A stretch of 64,000 bases of DNA from assembly GCA_002086835.1 (NCBI GenBank), contig MVIG01000001.1, positions 310,001 to 374,000 on the forward strand, written 5' to 3'. Position 1 is the stretch's first letter; each line of letters begins with the position of its first letter. Position numbers and translations under genes: made by a program. Of the stretch, positions 8,175 through 16,318 are shown one piece after another. The DNA is from Mycolicibacterium porcinum. Its GTDB lineage: Bacteria > Actinomycetota > Actinomycetes > Mycobacteriales > Mycobacteriaceae. The notes beneath the pieces were generated by a model that was given only the letters and a program-made list of their open reading frames with translations, was not told where the DNA came from and ran no database searches.

Positions 8175-8965
8175 CAGTGGGCCTCCGGGGCAGGCGCGCC
8201 GGCCGCGATGAAGCCGGCGAGCAGTTGGTAGAGCGGTTCGAGGGGCCCGTCGTCATCTTCCGGGTGGAACTGCACGCCCAGCACCCAGTCCGTCGGGTGT
8301 TCCACGCCTTCGACGATGCCGTCGAGGGCCCGCGCGGCGACGACGAGCTCATCGGCGACGGCATCGACGGCCTGGTGGTGGCCGGACCGCACGACGAGGG
8401 GACCGGCACCGAGGATGACGGCCAGCCGGGTGTCGGGTAGTACCTCGACCTTCTCGTCGATGAAAAGGTGCTCGCCCGGCCCGCCGCGGTGGAGCTGGTA
8501 GTCGGTGATGTCGCCGATGATGGTGCCCCCGTAGCAGACGTTGATCAGCTGCGAACCGCGGCAGATGCCAAGCACCGGCCGACCGGCGTCGACATAGGCC
8601 CGGATCATGTCGAGGCTGACCCGGTCGGCCTGAGCGTCGACCCCGTAGGAGTTCGGCAGCGGCCCGTCCGGTCCGCCGTAGCAGGCCGCGGCGATATCAC
8701 CACCACCGAGCACCAGCAGGCCGTCGGCATCGACGACCACCTCGACCGATCCGGGTTCGGAGGTGTCCACCAGCTCGAAGCTGGCATCGAGCTCGGCCAG
8801 TGCGTTCAGAGCGGTCCGGGTGAAGCGGCGGTGCAGTGCCGCGACCGGTGCGGTGAGATCGGGGAAATTGAGGGACACCAACACCGCGACATGCGGCCGT
8901 CCCGGCTCCCGGGTACGAGTGCCGGACGGTTCGACTTCGTCGCGTAGGACGACGGGGTTGTTCAT
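8174..8965 (-). CDS. class I glutamine amidotransferase-like gamma-glutamyl hydrolase (second copy)
   Basis: A 263-residue protein with the class I amidotransferase (C26 peptidase / PuuD) fold: LGICRGSQLIN holds the nucleophilic cysteine and VQFHPED holds the histidine and glutamate of the triad. PuuD-type enzymes hydrolyse gamma-glutamyl amides such as gamma-glutamyl-GABA. It overlaps the first copy (8962-9678) by four bases (ATGA). Because the two neighbours differ considerably in sequence, they are either paralogues with different acyl acceptors or subunits of one enzyme. The start at 8965 is fixed by this overlap; longer frames upstream would run deep into the neighbour. Confidence 0.85.
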   Translation of the reverse strand: MNNPVVLRDEVEPSGTRTREPGRPHVAVLVSLNFPDLTAPVAALHRRFTRTALNALAELDASFELVDTSEPGSVEVVVDADGLLVLGGGDIAAACYGGPDGPLPNSYGVDAQADRVSLDMIRAYVDAGRPVLGICRGSQLINVCYGGTIIGDITDYQLHRGGPGEHLFIDEKVEVLPDTRLAVILGAGPLVVRSGHHQAVDAVADELVVAARALDGIVEGVEHPTDWVLGVQFHPEDDDGPLEPLYQLLAGFIAAGAPAPEAH

Positions 8966-9678
8966 ACCAGGGCCTCCATCCTGGATTTGGCGGCTCGTTC
9001 GGAGAGGTCGGCGAAAAGCGCTGCGTCGCTGCGCGAGGATACGTGCAGGTCCTCGGGATGCCATTGCACGGCAAGCAGATTCCCGCTGGTGTGCTCCAGG
9101 GCTTCCACACAGCCGTCGTCCGCGGTGGCGACGACCCGCAGGTCTCTACCGAGCGCGCCGATCGCCTGATGGTGATACGACGACACCGGGATCCGGGTGG
9201 ATCCCACGACCTGGAGCAGCCGGCTGCCCTCGGCCACGGTCACGTCGTGTACGGCGTTGCCGTGCCCGACGTCGCTCGGGGTGAGGTGCTGGATCAGGTC
9301 GCCGCCCTGCACCACGTTGAGGATCTGCATACCGCGGCAGATCGCGAGGGTCGGAATGCCGAGTTGCACAGCGCAGGTCATGACCGCCATGTCGAACGCA
9401 TCCTGGTGTGCCACCGGATCTTCGGTCTCCGCAACGGGCTGCTGCCCGTAGTGCCGTGGATCCAGATCCGCGCCTCCGGGCATGCAGATGCCGTCGAACC
9501 GGGCCAGCCGGTCGGCCAACTCCGCGGCCGGGTCACCGTCCGGGCCGTGCAGAACGAGCGGCTCGCCACCGGCGGCCCACACCGCCTCGCAGATGGCCTC
9601 CGCGGCCAGGGTCGCGCTGAAGCGCAGGATCGGCACGCGGGCGGCGCGCCGGCCGGGCACCGCGATCAGTGGTCGCAT
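8962..9678 (-). CDS. class I glutamine amidotransferase-like gamma-glutamyl hydrolase (first copy)
   Basis: A 238-residue PuuD-like amidotransferase. The oxyanion/loop motif GICMPGGADLDP lies near residues 64-75, the cysteine nucleophile is at about 114 in LAICRGMQILN, and the His-Glu pair is in VQWHPEDLH near residue 207. The family removes a gamma-glutamyl group from an amide. It lies one base downstream of the solute-binding-like gene and overlaps the second amidotransferase by four bases. Next to a glutamine-synthetase-like ligase, the natural reading is that the ligase adds glutamate to an amine and one or both hydrolases remove it after oxidation. Confidence 0.87.
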   Translation of the reverse strand: MRPLIAVPGRRAARVPILRFSATLAAEAICEAVWAAGGEPLVLHGPDGDPAAELADRLARFDGICMPGGADLDPRHYGQQPVAETEDPVAHQDAFDMAVMTCAVQLGIPTLAICRGMQILNVVQGGDLIQHLTPSDVGHGNAVHDVTVAEGSRLLQVVGSTRIPVSSYHHQAIGALGRDLRVVATADDGCVEALEHTSGNLLAVQWHPEDLHVSSRSDAALFADLSERAAKSRMEALV

Positions 9679-9679
9679 G

Positions 9680-10381
9680 TCAGCTCACCTCGAAGGGGTA
9701 ATCCAGCGTCGGTAGCCACTGCGCCCACGCGGATTTCAGGCGGCCGTCGGCGATGATCCGTGCCAAGGCACCGTCAAGGGCGGCAAGGGTTTCGGGGCGG
9801 TCCTTGGCGACGGCGATACCCCACGGGTTGTTGGTCTTGACGACGAACGCGAGCTCGAAATCCGGGTCGGAGTCGCCGAGCGGGACGAAGACGACGTCGT
9901 CGTCACACACTGCGTCGACCTTGCCCGAGCGCAGTGCACCCAGCATGTCCTCGTAGACGTGCTCCGACTCGAACTCGATCACCTCGGCACCGGTGAACGA
10001 GGCGGCCAGGTTGTAGTTGGCCGAGGCGCGGATGGCGGCGATCCGCTTGCCGGCCAGACCTGTTGGATCGGACACCGCCTCGCCGCGGCGCATCAGGATG
10101 CCTTCGTGGAAGATCCCGTACGGCCGGGTGAAATCGGCCTGCTCCAGGCGGGCGGGGATGATGCCCTGGCCGCACAGCACACCGTCCACCCGATGGTCGC
10201 GGGCGGCGGGCAGCATGTCGCCCCACGGCATGATGACCCACTCGAGCTCCCGGTCCAGTTCGGCGGCAAGGAGTTCGGCCACGGCCGGTTCGTATCCCGA
10301 CCGGCCGCCGGGTGACGAGGCGAGCCCGAACAATGGTGGAGCGTCGGCGTCGATGCAGGCCAGGCGCAACAGCTCGGTCAC
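9680..10381 (-). CDS. solute-binding-protein-like (SBP_bac_3) protein without signal peptide
   Basis: A 233-residue protein beginning with a GTG at 10381 that overlaps the glutamine-synthetase-like stop (GTGA). It has the amino-acid-binding periplasmic fold: LACIDADAPPLFG at the start, the hinge region VDGVLCGQGIIPARLEQADFTRPY in part, GLAGKRIAAIRAS and KVDAVCDDDVVF in the second lobe. The N-terminus goes straight into the first beta strand and shows neither a Sec/Tat signal nor a lipobox cysteine. No ABC permease or ATPase is in the operon. It is therefore either a cytoplasmic ligand-binding or carrier protein, or an enzyme of cyclohexadienyl-dehydratase-like kind. Function is unknown. Confidence 0.75.
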   Translation of the reverse strand: MTELLRLACIDADAPPLFGLASSPGGRSGYEPAVAELLAAELDRELEWVIMPWGDMLPAARDHRVDGVLCGQGIIPARLEQADFTRPYGIFHEGILMRRGEAVSDPTGLAGKRIAAIRASANYNLAASFTGAEVIEFESEHVYEDMLGALRSGKVDAVCDDDVVFVPLGDSDPDFELAFVVKTNNPWGIAVAKDRPETLAALDGALARIIADGRLKSAWAQWLPTLDYPFEVS

Positions 10382-11763
10382 GGGGTGTCCTCCCAGTACA
10401 TCGTGCGCTCCCAGTCGGTGATCGAGCTGTTGAACCGCGCCCACTCGTCGGTCTTGTACTCCAGCAACAGGTTGCCCAGCGGGGCGCCCAGCGCATTGAT
10501 CAGGTAGTCGTCGGCTTTGAACGCAGCCAGTGCATCACCGAGAGTCAGCGGCAGTTCGCCGAACAACTCGGCGTCCGTGGATTCGTAGCTCGATCCGACA
10601 GTGGGCGCGCCGGGGCTGATCTGGTTCTTCAGCCCGTCGTCGATCGAGACCAGCATCGCCGCGTGGGTCAGGTACGGGTTGCACGCGGCATCGGGAAGTT
10701 TGTACTCGAGCCGGCCGTTGGCCGACAGGCGCACCGTGCAGGTCTTGTTGTCGAGGCCCCAGTTGATCTTCGACGGGGCGAACTGGCCCGCGTCCCAGTA
10801 TCGCTTGTACGAGTTGACCGTCGACCCCATGATCAGCATCGCGCCGGGGGTATGCGTGAGCAGGCCGCCCAGGGCGTACTGGCCCTCCTCGGTCAGGTGC
10901 AGATCGTGTCGGCCCTCGTCGGCCAGGATGTTGACGTCGCCGCGCCAGAGGCTGAAGTTGTGGTGGCAGCCGTTGCCCATGTAGCCCTGCCCGGGTTTGG
11001 GCATGAAGCTTGCCTCGATGCCGAGTTCTCGGGCGACCTGCTTACAGATCTGCCGGTAGGTCATCAGCCGGTCGGCGGTCGCGTCGCTGTGGTCGAACAT
11101 CCAGTTGAGCTCGACCTGACCGGCGTCCTCGAAGTCGCCTTCGACCATCTGGAAGCCCATGAATTTCGCGTAGGTGATCACCTTCTGGTAGATCGCGCGG
11201 TATCGCTCGAGGTGCTCGATGTGGTAGGCGGGACTCGAATCGGGGCGGAAGGAGGTGGTGAAACCCGGTCCTTCCCACGTCATCTCGGGCTCGGTGCCGG
11301 TACGGAGCTCCAGGCCGGTGCGATCGGTGAACGCGGCATGCAGTCGCTTCATCAGTCCGCGGGTGTCGGTCGGCAGGGGAGCCCCGGGATCGACCGCCAC
11401 GTGGTCGGGCTCGTACAGGCTGCAGAAGACCCGTGCGGTCTTGTGGTCCCAGGGCAGCACCGAGAAAGTGTCGAGGTCGGGCATCGCGCAGTACTCGGCG
11501 GCGCCGACACCGCCACCGAGTAGTACGCCCTCGCGGGTGGTCTGCAGGTTGGCGATGGCGGTGCGGTGCTGCATGACACCGCGCGTCGCAAGCCGGGCGA
11601 ACTGGTCTGCGGGAACGACTTTTCCGACCACTCTCGCGGTGATCGTGACGGCCTGGAAGTAGACGAACTCCACGCCGTACTCCTCGATCGCCGCCAGTGC
11701 GGCATCGAGGGCTCCGGGGGCGGAATTGGCGTCGCGGTGTTGGTCGAGCGCTGTAGTGCTCAT
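10378..11763 (-). CDS. glutamine-synthetase-like gamma-glutamyl-amine ligase
   Basis: A 461-residue member of the glutamine synthetase family (GlnA3/GlnA4/PuuA/IpuC-like). Visible motifs are TGTEPEMTW and EGDFEDAGQVELNW (metal and glutamate site), GNGCHHNFSLWRGD (in place of the usual GSGMHxHQS), NSYKRYWDAGQFAPSKINWG, and EYKLPDAACNPYL near the C-terminus. Departures from true glutamine synthetase at the NR and RxP positions, and its place beside gamma-glutamyl hydrolases, point to ATP-dependent gamma-glutamylation of an organic amine rather than ammonia assimilation. The ATG at 11763 is chosen because the conserved N-terminus starts there; the P450 stop is 49 bases upstream. Confidence 0.85.
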   Translation of the reverse strand: MSTTALDQHRDANSAPGALDAALAAIEEYGVEFVYFQAVTITARVVGKVVPADQFARLATRGVMQHRTAIANLQTTREGVLLGGGVGAAEYCAMPDLDTFSVLPWDHKTARVFCSLYEPDHVAVDPGAPLPTDTRGLMKRLHAAFTDRTGLELRTGTEPEMTWEGPGFTTSFRPDSSPAYHIEHLERYRAIYQKVITYAKFMGFQMVEGDFEDAGQVELNWMFDHSDATADRLMTYRQICKQVARELGIEASFMPKPGQGYMGNGCHHNFSLWRGDVNILADEGRHDLHLTEEGQYALGGLLTHTPGAMLIMGSTVNSYKRYWDAGQFAPSKINWGLDNKTCTVRLSANGRLEYKLPDAACNPYLTHAAMLVSIDDGLKNQISPGAPTVGSSYESTDAELFGELPLTLGDALAAFKADDYLINALGAPLGNLLLEYKTDEWARFNSSITDWERTMYWEDTP

Positions 11764-11812
11764 GGACGCGGACCTTTCGGGATGAGTGTGGATGGTGGGA
11801 CGGACGGCCCGC

Positions 11813-13018
11813 TCAGGCGGGGGTGAAGCTGATCGGGAGTGTGTTCGCACCGGTGTTGCCCGAGTCGGGCATCCAGTCGGCACCGTCGAGCAGCTTCGGG
11901 TCGCGGAGCCGGCGGGCCAGCAGCGGTAGCGCCTCGGCCATGTCGGCCCGGGCGACGAAGTGCCCCAGGCAGTGGTGCGCACCGCCGCCGAAACCAAAGT
12001 GCGGCTTGCGTTCTGCGGCGATGTCGAAACTGGGCGCCCCGAACACCCGTGGATCGGTGCCCGATGATTCGCTGAACAGGTGGACGGTGGTTCCGGCGCT
12101 GATCGCCAGTCCCTGGTATTCGAAGTCCTCGGTCGCCTCGCGGGTGACCCAGCGGACGGTCGGGTTGGTCCGCATCACCTCTTCGACCGCCTTGCCGCCA
12201 AGTTCGGGGTTCTGCGCCAGCAGATCCCACTGTTGGGGGTGGTCGATGAAGCTCTGCATCGCCAGACCGAGTTGGTTGCGGGTGGTGTCGTAGCCGCCGA
12301 AGATCATCAGCACGAAGGCATCGCGCAGTTCGTCGGGGGACAGCCCGCCGTCGTTCTTCGCTTGCACCAGGGTCGTCGTGAAATCGTCGCGCGGGTTGGC
12401 CTCCCGGTCTGCGATCGCGGCATCGGCGTACTCGAACAGTGTCGCCAGGGCGGCCTCTATCCGCGGCAGCTCCTGCTTGAAGGTGATGCCCATCGCCAGC
12501 CCGATGGTGGCGGACTCCCGGGCGATGATCTGCCACTCCGACTCGGGCAGCCCGAGCATGATGGCGATGACGCGGGCCGCGTACGGGTCGGCGAACTCGC
12601 CGATGAATTCGCACTCGCCGCGCTCGGCGAAAGCATCGATGAGTTCGCCTGCCAGCGCCTGGAATCGAGGCACGAGGCCCTTGATCAACCGTTTGGAGAA
12701 CGCCGGGTTGAGCAGGGTTCGCAGCCGCCGGTGCTCATCGCCTTCTTTGTTCAGGATCCAGCTGTTCCACCAGTCCAGGAACGGTCCATCGGTGACGCCG
12801 TTGTGAGCCGGCCAGTGCACGCTGCCCTGGCGCAGGCTCGGATGGCGCATGAGCTCGCTGACCTCGGCGTAGCGCAGGACGGCGATCCCGTACTCGGTGT
12901 GGGCGAACCAGCTGGCTTCCCTGGCCTCGTGGACCACGGCCGAGGTGATCGAGAACGCGGGATCGGTCACGTTCAGGCGTGGGGCCTCGGTGTCGGTGGT
13001 GATGGTGTTCGGAGTCAC
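11813..13018 (-). CDS. cytochrome P450
   Basis: A 401-residue soluble bacterial P450. The I-helix oxygen-activation motif is FGGYDTTRNQ (about residue 240), the ExxR motif is EEVMR (about 280), and the heme cysteine is about residue 350 in FGFGGGAHHCLGHF. The start is a GTG at 13018 preceded by a strong AGAGGAGAG ribosome-binding site; longer frames upstream run into the permease gene. No small ferredoxin gene is adjacent, so electrons probably come from the VanB-type reductase in the same operon. The substrate would be an amine or a gamma-glutamylated amine, judged from the neighbours. CYP151 (piperidine/morpholine P450) was considered but could not be confirmed from memory. Confidence 0.93.
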   Translation of the reverse strand: MTPNTITTDTEAPRLNVTDPAFSITSAVVHEAREASWFAHTEYGIAVLRYAEVSELMRHPSLRQGSVHWPAHNGVTDGPFLDWWNSWILNKEGDEHRRLRTLLNPAFSKRLIKGLVPRFQALAGELIDAFAERGECEFIGEFADPYAARVIAIMLGLPESEWQIIARESATIGLAMGITFKQELPRIEAALATLFEYADAAIADREANPRDDFTTTLVQAKNDGGLSPDELRDAFVLMIFGGYDTTRNQLGLAMQSFIDHPQQWDLLAQNPELGGKAVEEVMRTNPTVRWVTREATEDFEYQGLAISAGTTVHLFSESSGTDPRVFGAPSFDIAAERKPHFGFGGGAHHCLGHFVARADMAEALPLLARRLRDPKLLDGADWMPDSGNTGANTLPISFTPA

Positions 13019-13056
13019 GGCGACTCTCCTCTGGTGATCGTTATCTGGCGGGTCAG

Positions 13057-14568
13057 CTAAACCGGCTGCGTCGCAACGGGTTCCGTATGGGATTCGGTCG
13101 TGGCCGTCGGGATCGCGTCGGCGTGCGGTGTGTTGCCGTTGGAATGGGAGCGGACGACGGCCATGTAGAGCAGTCCCAGCCCGATGACGATGGCCGACAT
13201 CAGCAACACGATGTAGTTGTCGTACCAGGGCGCCTCGGGTGTGCGGGGCCAGCAGATGTTGATGATGGCCGCCACGCCGTAGACCAGGGCGCCGACGTTG
13301 ACCAGCACTCTCCATCGGCCGAGGCGGTACTTCCCGCTCGGGTCCCAACCTTTGATGCGGGCCCGCAAGGCGGCGAACACGACCATCTGGAAGGCGATGT
13401 AGATGCCGACCGAACCGAAGCTGATGAGCTTGGTCAGCGCGTCGGTGGAGACGATCGATCCGATGATCAGAGCGGCGGGGATGACCGCTGCGGCGAGCAA
13501 CGCATACGGGGGCACGTGGCGTTTCTTGTCGAACCGGGCCCACAGCTTGGAGCCGACGATCATGTCGTCGCGTCCGTACGAGTAGAGCAGCCGGCTGGCT
13601 GCCGCCTGCAGGCTCAGGGCACATGACACGAACGAGATCAGCACGATGCAGAGCACGATCTTGGATCCGACCGGGCCGAAGGCCGTGGCCAGCACGGTCG
13701 AGATCGGATCGACGTCTTCGCCGCGGATCACCGCGCCGATGTCGACGACCGACAGAATGAGGCTGAGGCAGACGAAAGTGGCTGCGGCGCCGCCGATGTA
13801 GATCGTCCGTCGCATCGACTTCGGGATCTGCACACCAGGGTTACGGACCTCCTCGGCGACGTCACCGCAGGCTTCGAAACCGTAGTACTGGAAGACGCCG
13901 ATCAGGCTGGCCGCCAGAAACGCGTAGAGGAAGCTGTGCTCACCCTGCGCCCCGAAGCTGTCGAACAGCACGCCCAACCCGTGGTGACGTTGGGTGAGCA
14001 GCAGCCACCCGCCCACGATCAGCGCACCGATCAGCTCGGCGGTGAAGCCGAATATCGCGAAGTAGCTCAGCATCTTGGTGCCGGTGAGATTGATGACCGT
14101 GGCCAGCAGCAGCACGATCAGCGCGCATACCACCGTGGTGTAGACCGTCGAGGTCAAACCTAAGACGGTCGCCACGAACGGGCCGGCGCCGTAGGCCACA
14201 CCGGCGATGGTGGCCAGCAGCGCGAAGATGTACACCCAACCGGTCATCCAGGCCCATTTGCGGCCCCACAGCCGGCGGGCCCACGGGTATACACCGCCGG
14301 CCACCGGGAATTGCGCGACGATCTCGCTGAACACCAGCGCGACCAGCATCTGGCCGAAGCCCGCGATCAGCAGGCTCCAGATCATCGGAGGTCCCGCCGC
14401 GGCGAGCGCGAATGCGAAGACGGTGTAGATGCCGACGACCGGCGACAGATAGGTGAAGCCCAGCGAGAAGTTCGCCCAGAGGCTCATGTCTCGTTTGAAC
14501 TCGGATTGGAAACCGAGCGCGGCGAGTTGCGCGTGGTCCTCGTCGTGCGGCTCGGGTGTTTTCGACAT
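13057..14568 (-). CDS. APC family amino acid / amine permease
   Basis: A 503-residue, 12-segment membrane transporter of the amino acid-polyamine-organocation family. Typical stretches are the first helix SLGFTYLSPVVGIYTVFAFA, the second-helix end VAQFPVAGGVYPWARRLWG and the loop GFEACGDVAEEVRNP. The C-terminal tail after the last helix is hydrophilic. It is the first gene of the eight-gene minus-strand operon and stands 38 bases upstream of the P450. It probably imports the amine that the operon degrades. The divergent regulator gene begins at 14712. Confidence 0.9.
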   Translation of the reverse strand: MSKTPEPHDEDHAQLAALGFQSEFKRDMSLWANFSLGFTYLSPVVGIYTVFAFALAAAGPPMIWSLLIAGFGQMLVALVFSEIVAQFPVAGGVYPWARRLWGRKWAWMTGWVYIFALLATIAGVAYGAGPFVATVLGLTSTVYTTVVCALIVLLLATVINLTGTKMLSYFAIFGFTAELIGALIVGGWLLLTQRHHGLGVLFDSFGAQGEHSFLYAFLAASLIGVFQYYGFEACGDVAEEVRNPGVQIPKSMRRTIYIGGAAATFVCLSLILSVVDIGAVIRGEDVDPISTVLATAFGPVGSKIVLCIVLISFVSCALSLQAAASRLLYSYGRDDMIVGSKLWARFDKKRHVPPYALLAAAVIPAALIIGSIVSTDALTKLISFGSVGIYIAFQMVVFAALRARIKGWDPSGKYRLGRWRVLVNVGALVYGVAAIINICWPRTPEAPWYDNYIVLLMSAIVIGLGLLYMAVVRSHSNGNTPHADAIPTATTESHTEPVATQPV

Positions 14569-14645
14569 AGGCGGGCCGGCTTTCTGTGTCAGGGGCCATG
14601 TTCAAGAGCGGGCTGTGAGGCAAGCCATAGGATTAAAACATAAAG

Positions 14646-14666
14646 GTTCATAGTTCATAGTTCAAG
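14646..14666. promoter_or_regulatory. three tandem heptamers, candidate GntR operator
   Basis: In the 143-base gap between the APC permease and the GntR-type regulator lie three consecutive seven-base units, GTTCATA, GTTCATA, GTTCAAG. The surrounding stretch 14625-14680 is unusually AT-rich for this genome. The repeats lie 46-66 bases upstream of the regulator start and 78-98 bases upstream of the permease start. A role as the binding site of the adjacent regulator is inferred from position only. Confidence 0.5.
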
Positions 14667-14711
14667 ACTTATCGCGTACGATCGTCGAAATTGCCCCTGG
14701 CAGGAGGAACG

Positions 14712-15464
14712 GTGGCGGTCGAACAGTTGCGCGGCCTGACCGCGGTCGGGGCTGTGTTGTCGCCGCTGGCGGGCAGCGGCCCGCGCACCGACGCCGTGGT
14801 GTCGCGGATCTCGGCCGCGATCGGCCTCGGGGTGATCTCCGACGGGGAGCAACTTCCGAGCGAGATCGAGCTGGCCACCCAGCTGGGCGTATCGACCATG
14901 ACCTTGCGTGAAGCGTTGGCCATCCTGCGCGAGCAGGGGCTGGTGGTGACGAAGCGAGGGCGGGGAGGCGGAAGCTTCGTGCGTGCCTCCGCCGAGGACG
15001 TGCACACGCGGTCGCTGGCGTTGCTGCAAGAGCTGACCGTTGAGGGGTTGCGTGACCTGGGTGACGAGCACTTCGCGGTCGCCGGTGCCACCGCGGTTCT
15101 CGCGACCCGTCGCGCCGTCACCGCTGACATCGCGCGGCTTCGGACACTGGCCGACCGTCTTGCGGTCAGCGAGGACGCGATCTCCAGCCGACGCGCCGAC
15201 AGCCGATTCCAGATCGAGGTCGCGGTCTGTTCCCAATCCGCCCGGCTCACCCGGGCAGAGGTCAACATTCAGGCTGAGCTGGCGGCCATGGTCTGGTTGC
15301 CACGGCTGGGGTTGGATCCGGCGGACGAGGCGGCCACACATCACCAACTCGTCGACGCGATCGAAGGCGGAGATCAAGCTCGAGCGCGATCATTGGCCGA
15401 GGAGTACAGCGCGCTGACCATCCGACGGCTGATCGGCCTGCGAATGGAACTCGCCAGAACATGA
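14712..15464 (+). CDS. FadR/GntR family transcriptional regulator (FCD type)
   Basis: A 250-residue regulator started at the GTG at 14712, which has a strong AGGAGGA site four bases upstream (an ATG at 14691 would add seven residues but would bury that site). Residues about 25-85 form the winged helix: ISDGEQLPSEIELATQLGVS and TMTLREALAILREQGLVV followed by the wing KRGRGGGSFVRA. The C-terminal helical domain resembles the FCD effector domain of FadR-like proteins. It diverges from the amine operon at 14568-5846 and shares an upstream region with tandem repeats, so it is the obvious regulator of that operon. The Cache-domain gene 75 bases downstream may be co-transcribed. Confidence 0.85.
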   Translation: MAVEQLRGLTAVGAVLSPLAGSGPRTDAVVSRISAAIGLGVISDGEQLPSEIELATQLGVSTMTLREALAILREQGLVVTKRGRGGGSFVRASAEDVHTRSLALLQELTVEGLRDLGDEHFAVAGATAVLATRRAVTADIARLRTLADRLAVSEDAISSRRADSRFQIEVAVCSQSARLTRAEVNIQAELAAMVWLPRLGLDPADEAATHHQLVDAIEGGDQARARSLAEEYSALTIRRLIGLRMELART

Positions 15465-15539
15465 GTCGCGGGTTGATCTGGCATCCTGCCGGGCGCCGGT
15501 GCCTAGGCTGACGCCGATACAGACGGAAGGGCATTCGAG

Positions 15540-16295
15540 ATGATGGCGAACGGAACGGACCGGTCGTTTCGCGCCGATAGCGGCGATGCGGCGCTCGAGT
15601 TGGTCGCTACGGCGGTGACCTCGCTCGTCGAGGACATCTTCGCCTCGCTGCGCACCGTCGCGGAGGCCACCGGAGCGCTGTGGAATCGCATCGAAGACTC
15701 TGGCGCCCAGCCGAGTTCGGCCGACCTCGCGGCACTTCGCGACCCGGTGGTCGCTGAACTGCAGCGACAGGCGGCACTGGTGAACGGCGTCGGATTCGTC
15801 GTCGCCGACCGGGCATTGGTCGACGTTCCGCGTTACCTCGAGTGGTGGCAGCCGAATTCCAAACCGGGCGGCCAGGCGCAACGGCTCGAACTGGATCTCA
15901 ACCCGGGCAGCGAGTACTTCTACGACTACTCCACGATGGAGTGGTTTTCCATACCCCGCGACCGCGGCACCCGGTGGGTGCACGGCCCGTATCTGGACTA
16001 CACCGGCGTCGACCTCTACGTGTGTACGTTCGCCACTCCGGTGACCACCGCACGAGGGGAATTCATCGGCGTGGCAGGGGCCGATGTGCCCGTAGCGCGC
16101 CTCGACGCCGCGCTGTTGCCGACGTTCGCCGCGCATCGCACGCCGCTGGCGCTCACCAACGCGGAGGGGCGCGTGATCGTGGCCAACGACGCCGAGCACG
16201 TCGCTGGATCCAAGCTCCAGGACCCGAGTTCGCCTACAGCGCTGCCGGTTTCATCGACACCATGGTCGTTGGTGTCGCTGAGCGGCAACCCGTGA
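15540..16295 (+). CDS. soluble Cache-domain (PDC sensor-like) protein
   Basis: A 251-residue protein starting at ATG 15540. After a helical N-terminal part (residues 1-70) it has a Cache-like ligand-binding fold: FYDYSTMEWFSIPRD, HGPYLDYTGVDLYVCTFATPV and GEFIGVAGADVPV, the pattern seen in extracellular sensor domains of chemoreceptors and kinases. Here there is no signal peptide, no membrane segment and no output domain. It follows the GntR regulator and ends 23 bases from the convergent glutamate dehydrogenase gene. It may be a cytoplasmic amine or amino-acid sensor working with the regulator, but this is inference. Fold assignment is moderately sure. Confidence 0.65.
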   Translation: MMANGTDRSFRADSGDAALELVATAVTSLVEDIFASLRTVAEATGALWNRIEDSGAQPSSADLAALRDPVVAELQRQAALVNGVGFVVADRALVDVPRYLEWWQPNSKPGGQAQRLELDLNPGSEYFYDYSTMEWFSIPRDRGTRWVHGPYLDYTGVDLYVCTFATPVTTARGEFIGVAGADVPVARLDAALLPTFAAHRTPLALTNAEGRVIVANDAEHVAGSKLQDPSSPTALPVSSTPWSLVSLSGNP

Positions 16296-16318
16296 GTTCT
16301 CGCCGGCCGCCGGCCGGC

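Noticed and set aside
11813-13018. Assignment of the P450 and operon to the known pip/mor (CYP151) piperidine-morpholine genes
   Set aside because: The known systems have a small ferredoxin gene directly after the P450, which is absent here, and I cannot confirm CYP151 identity from sequence alone. The possibility is kept only as a substrate idea.
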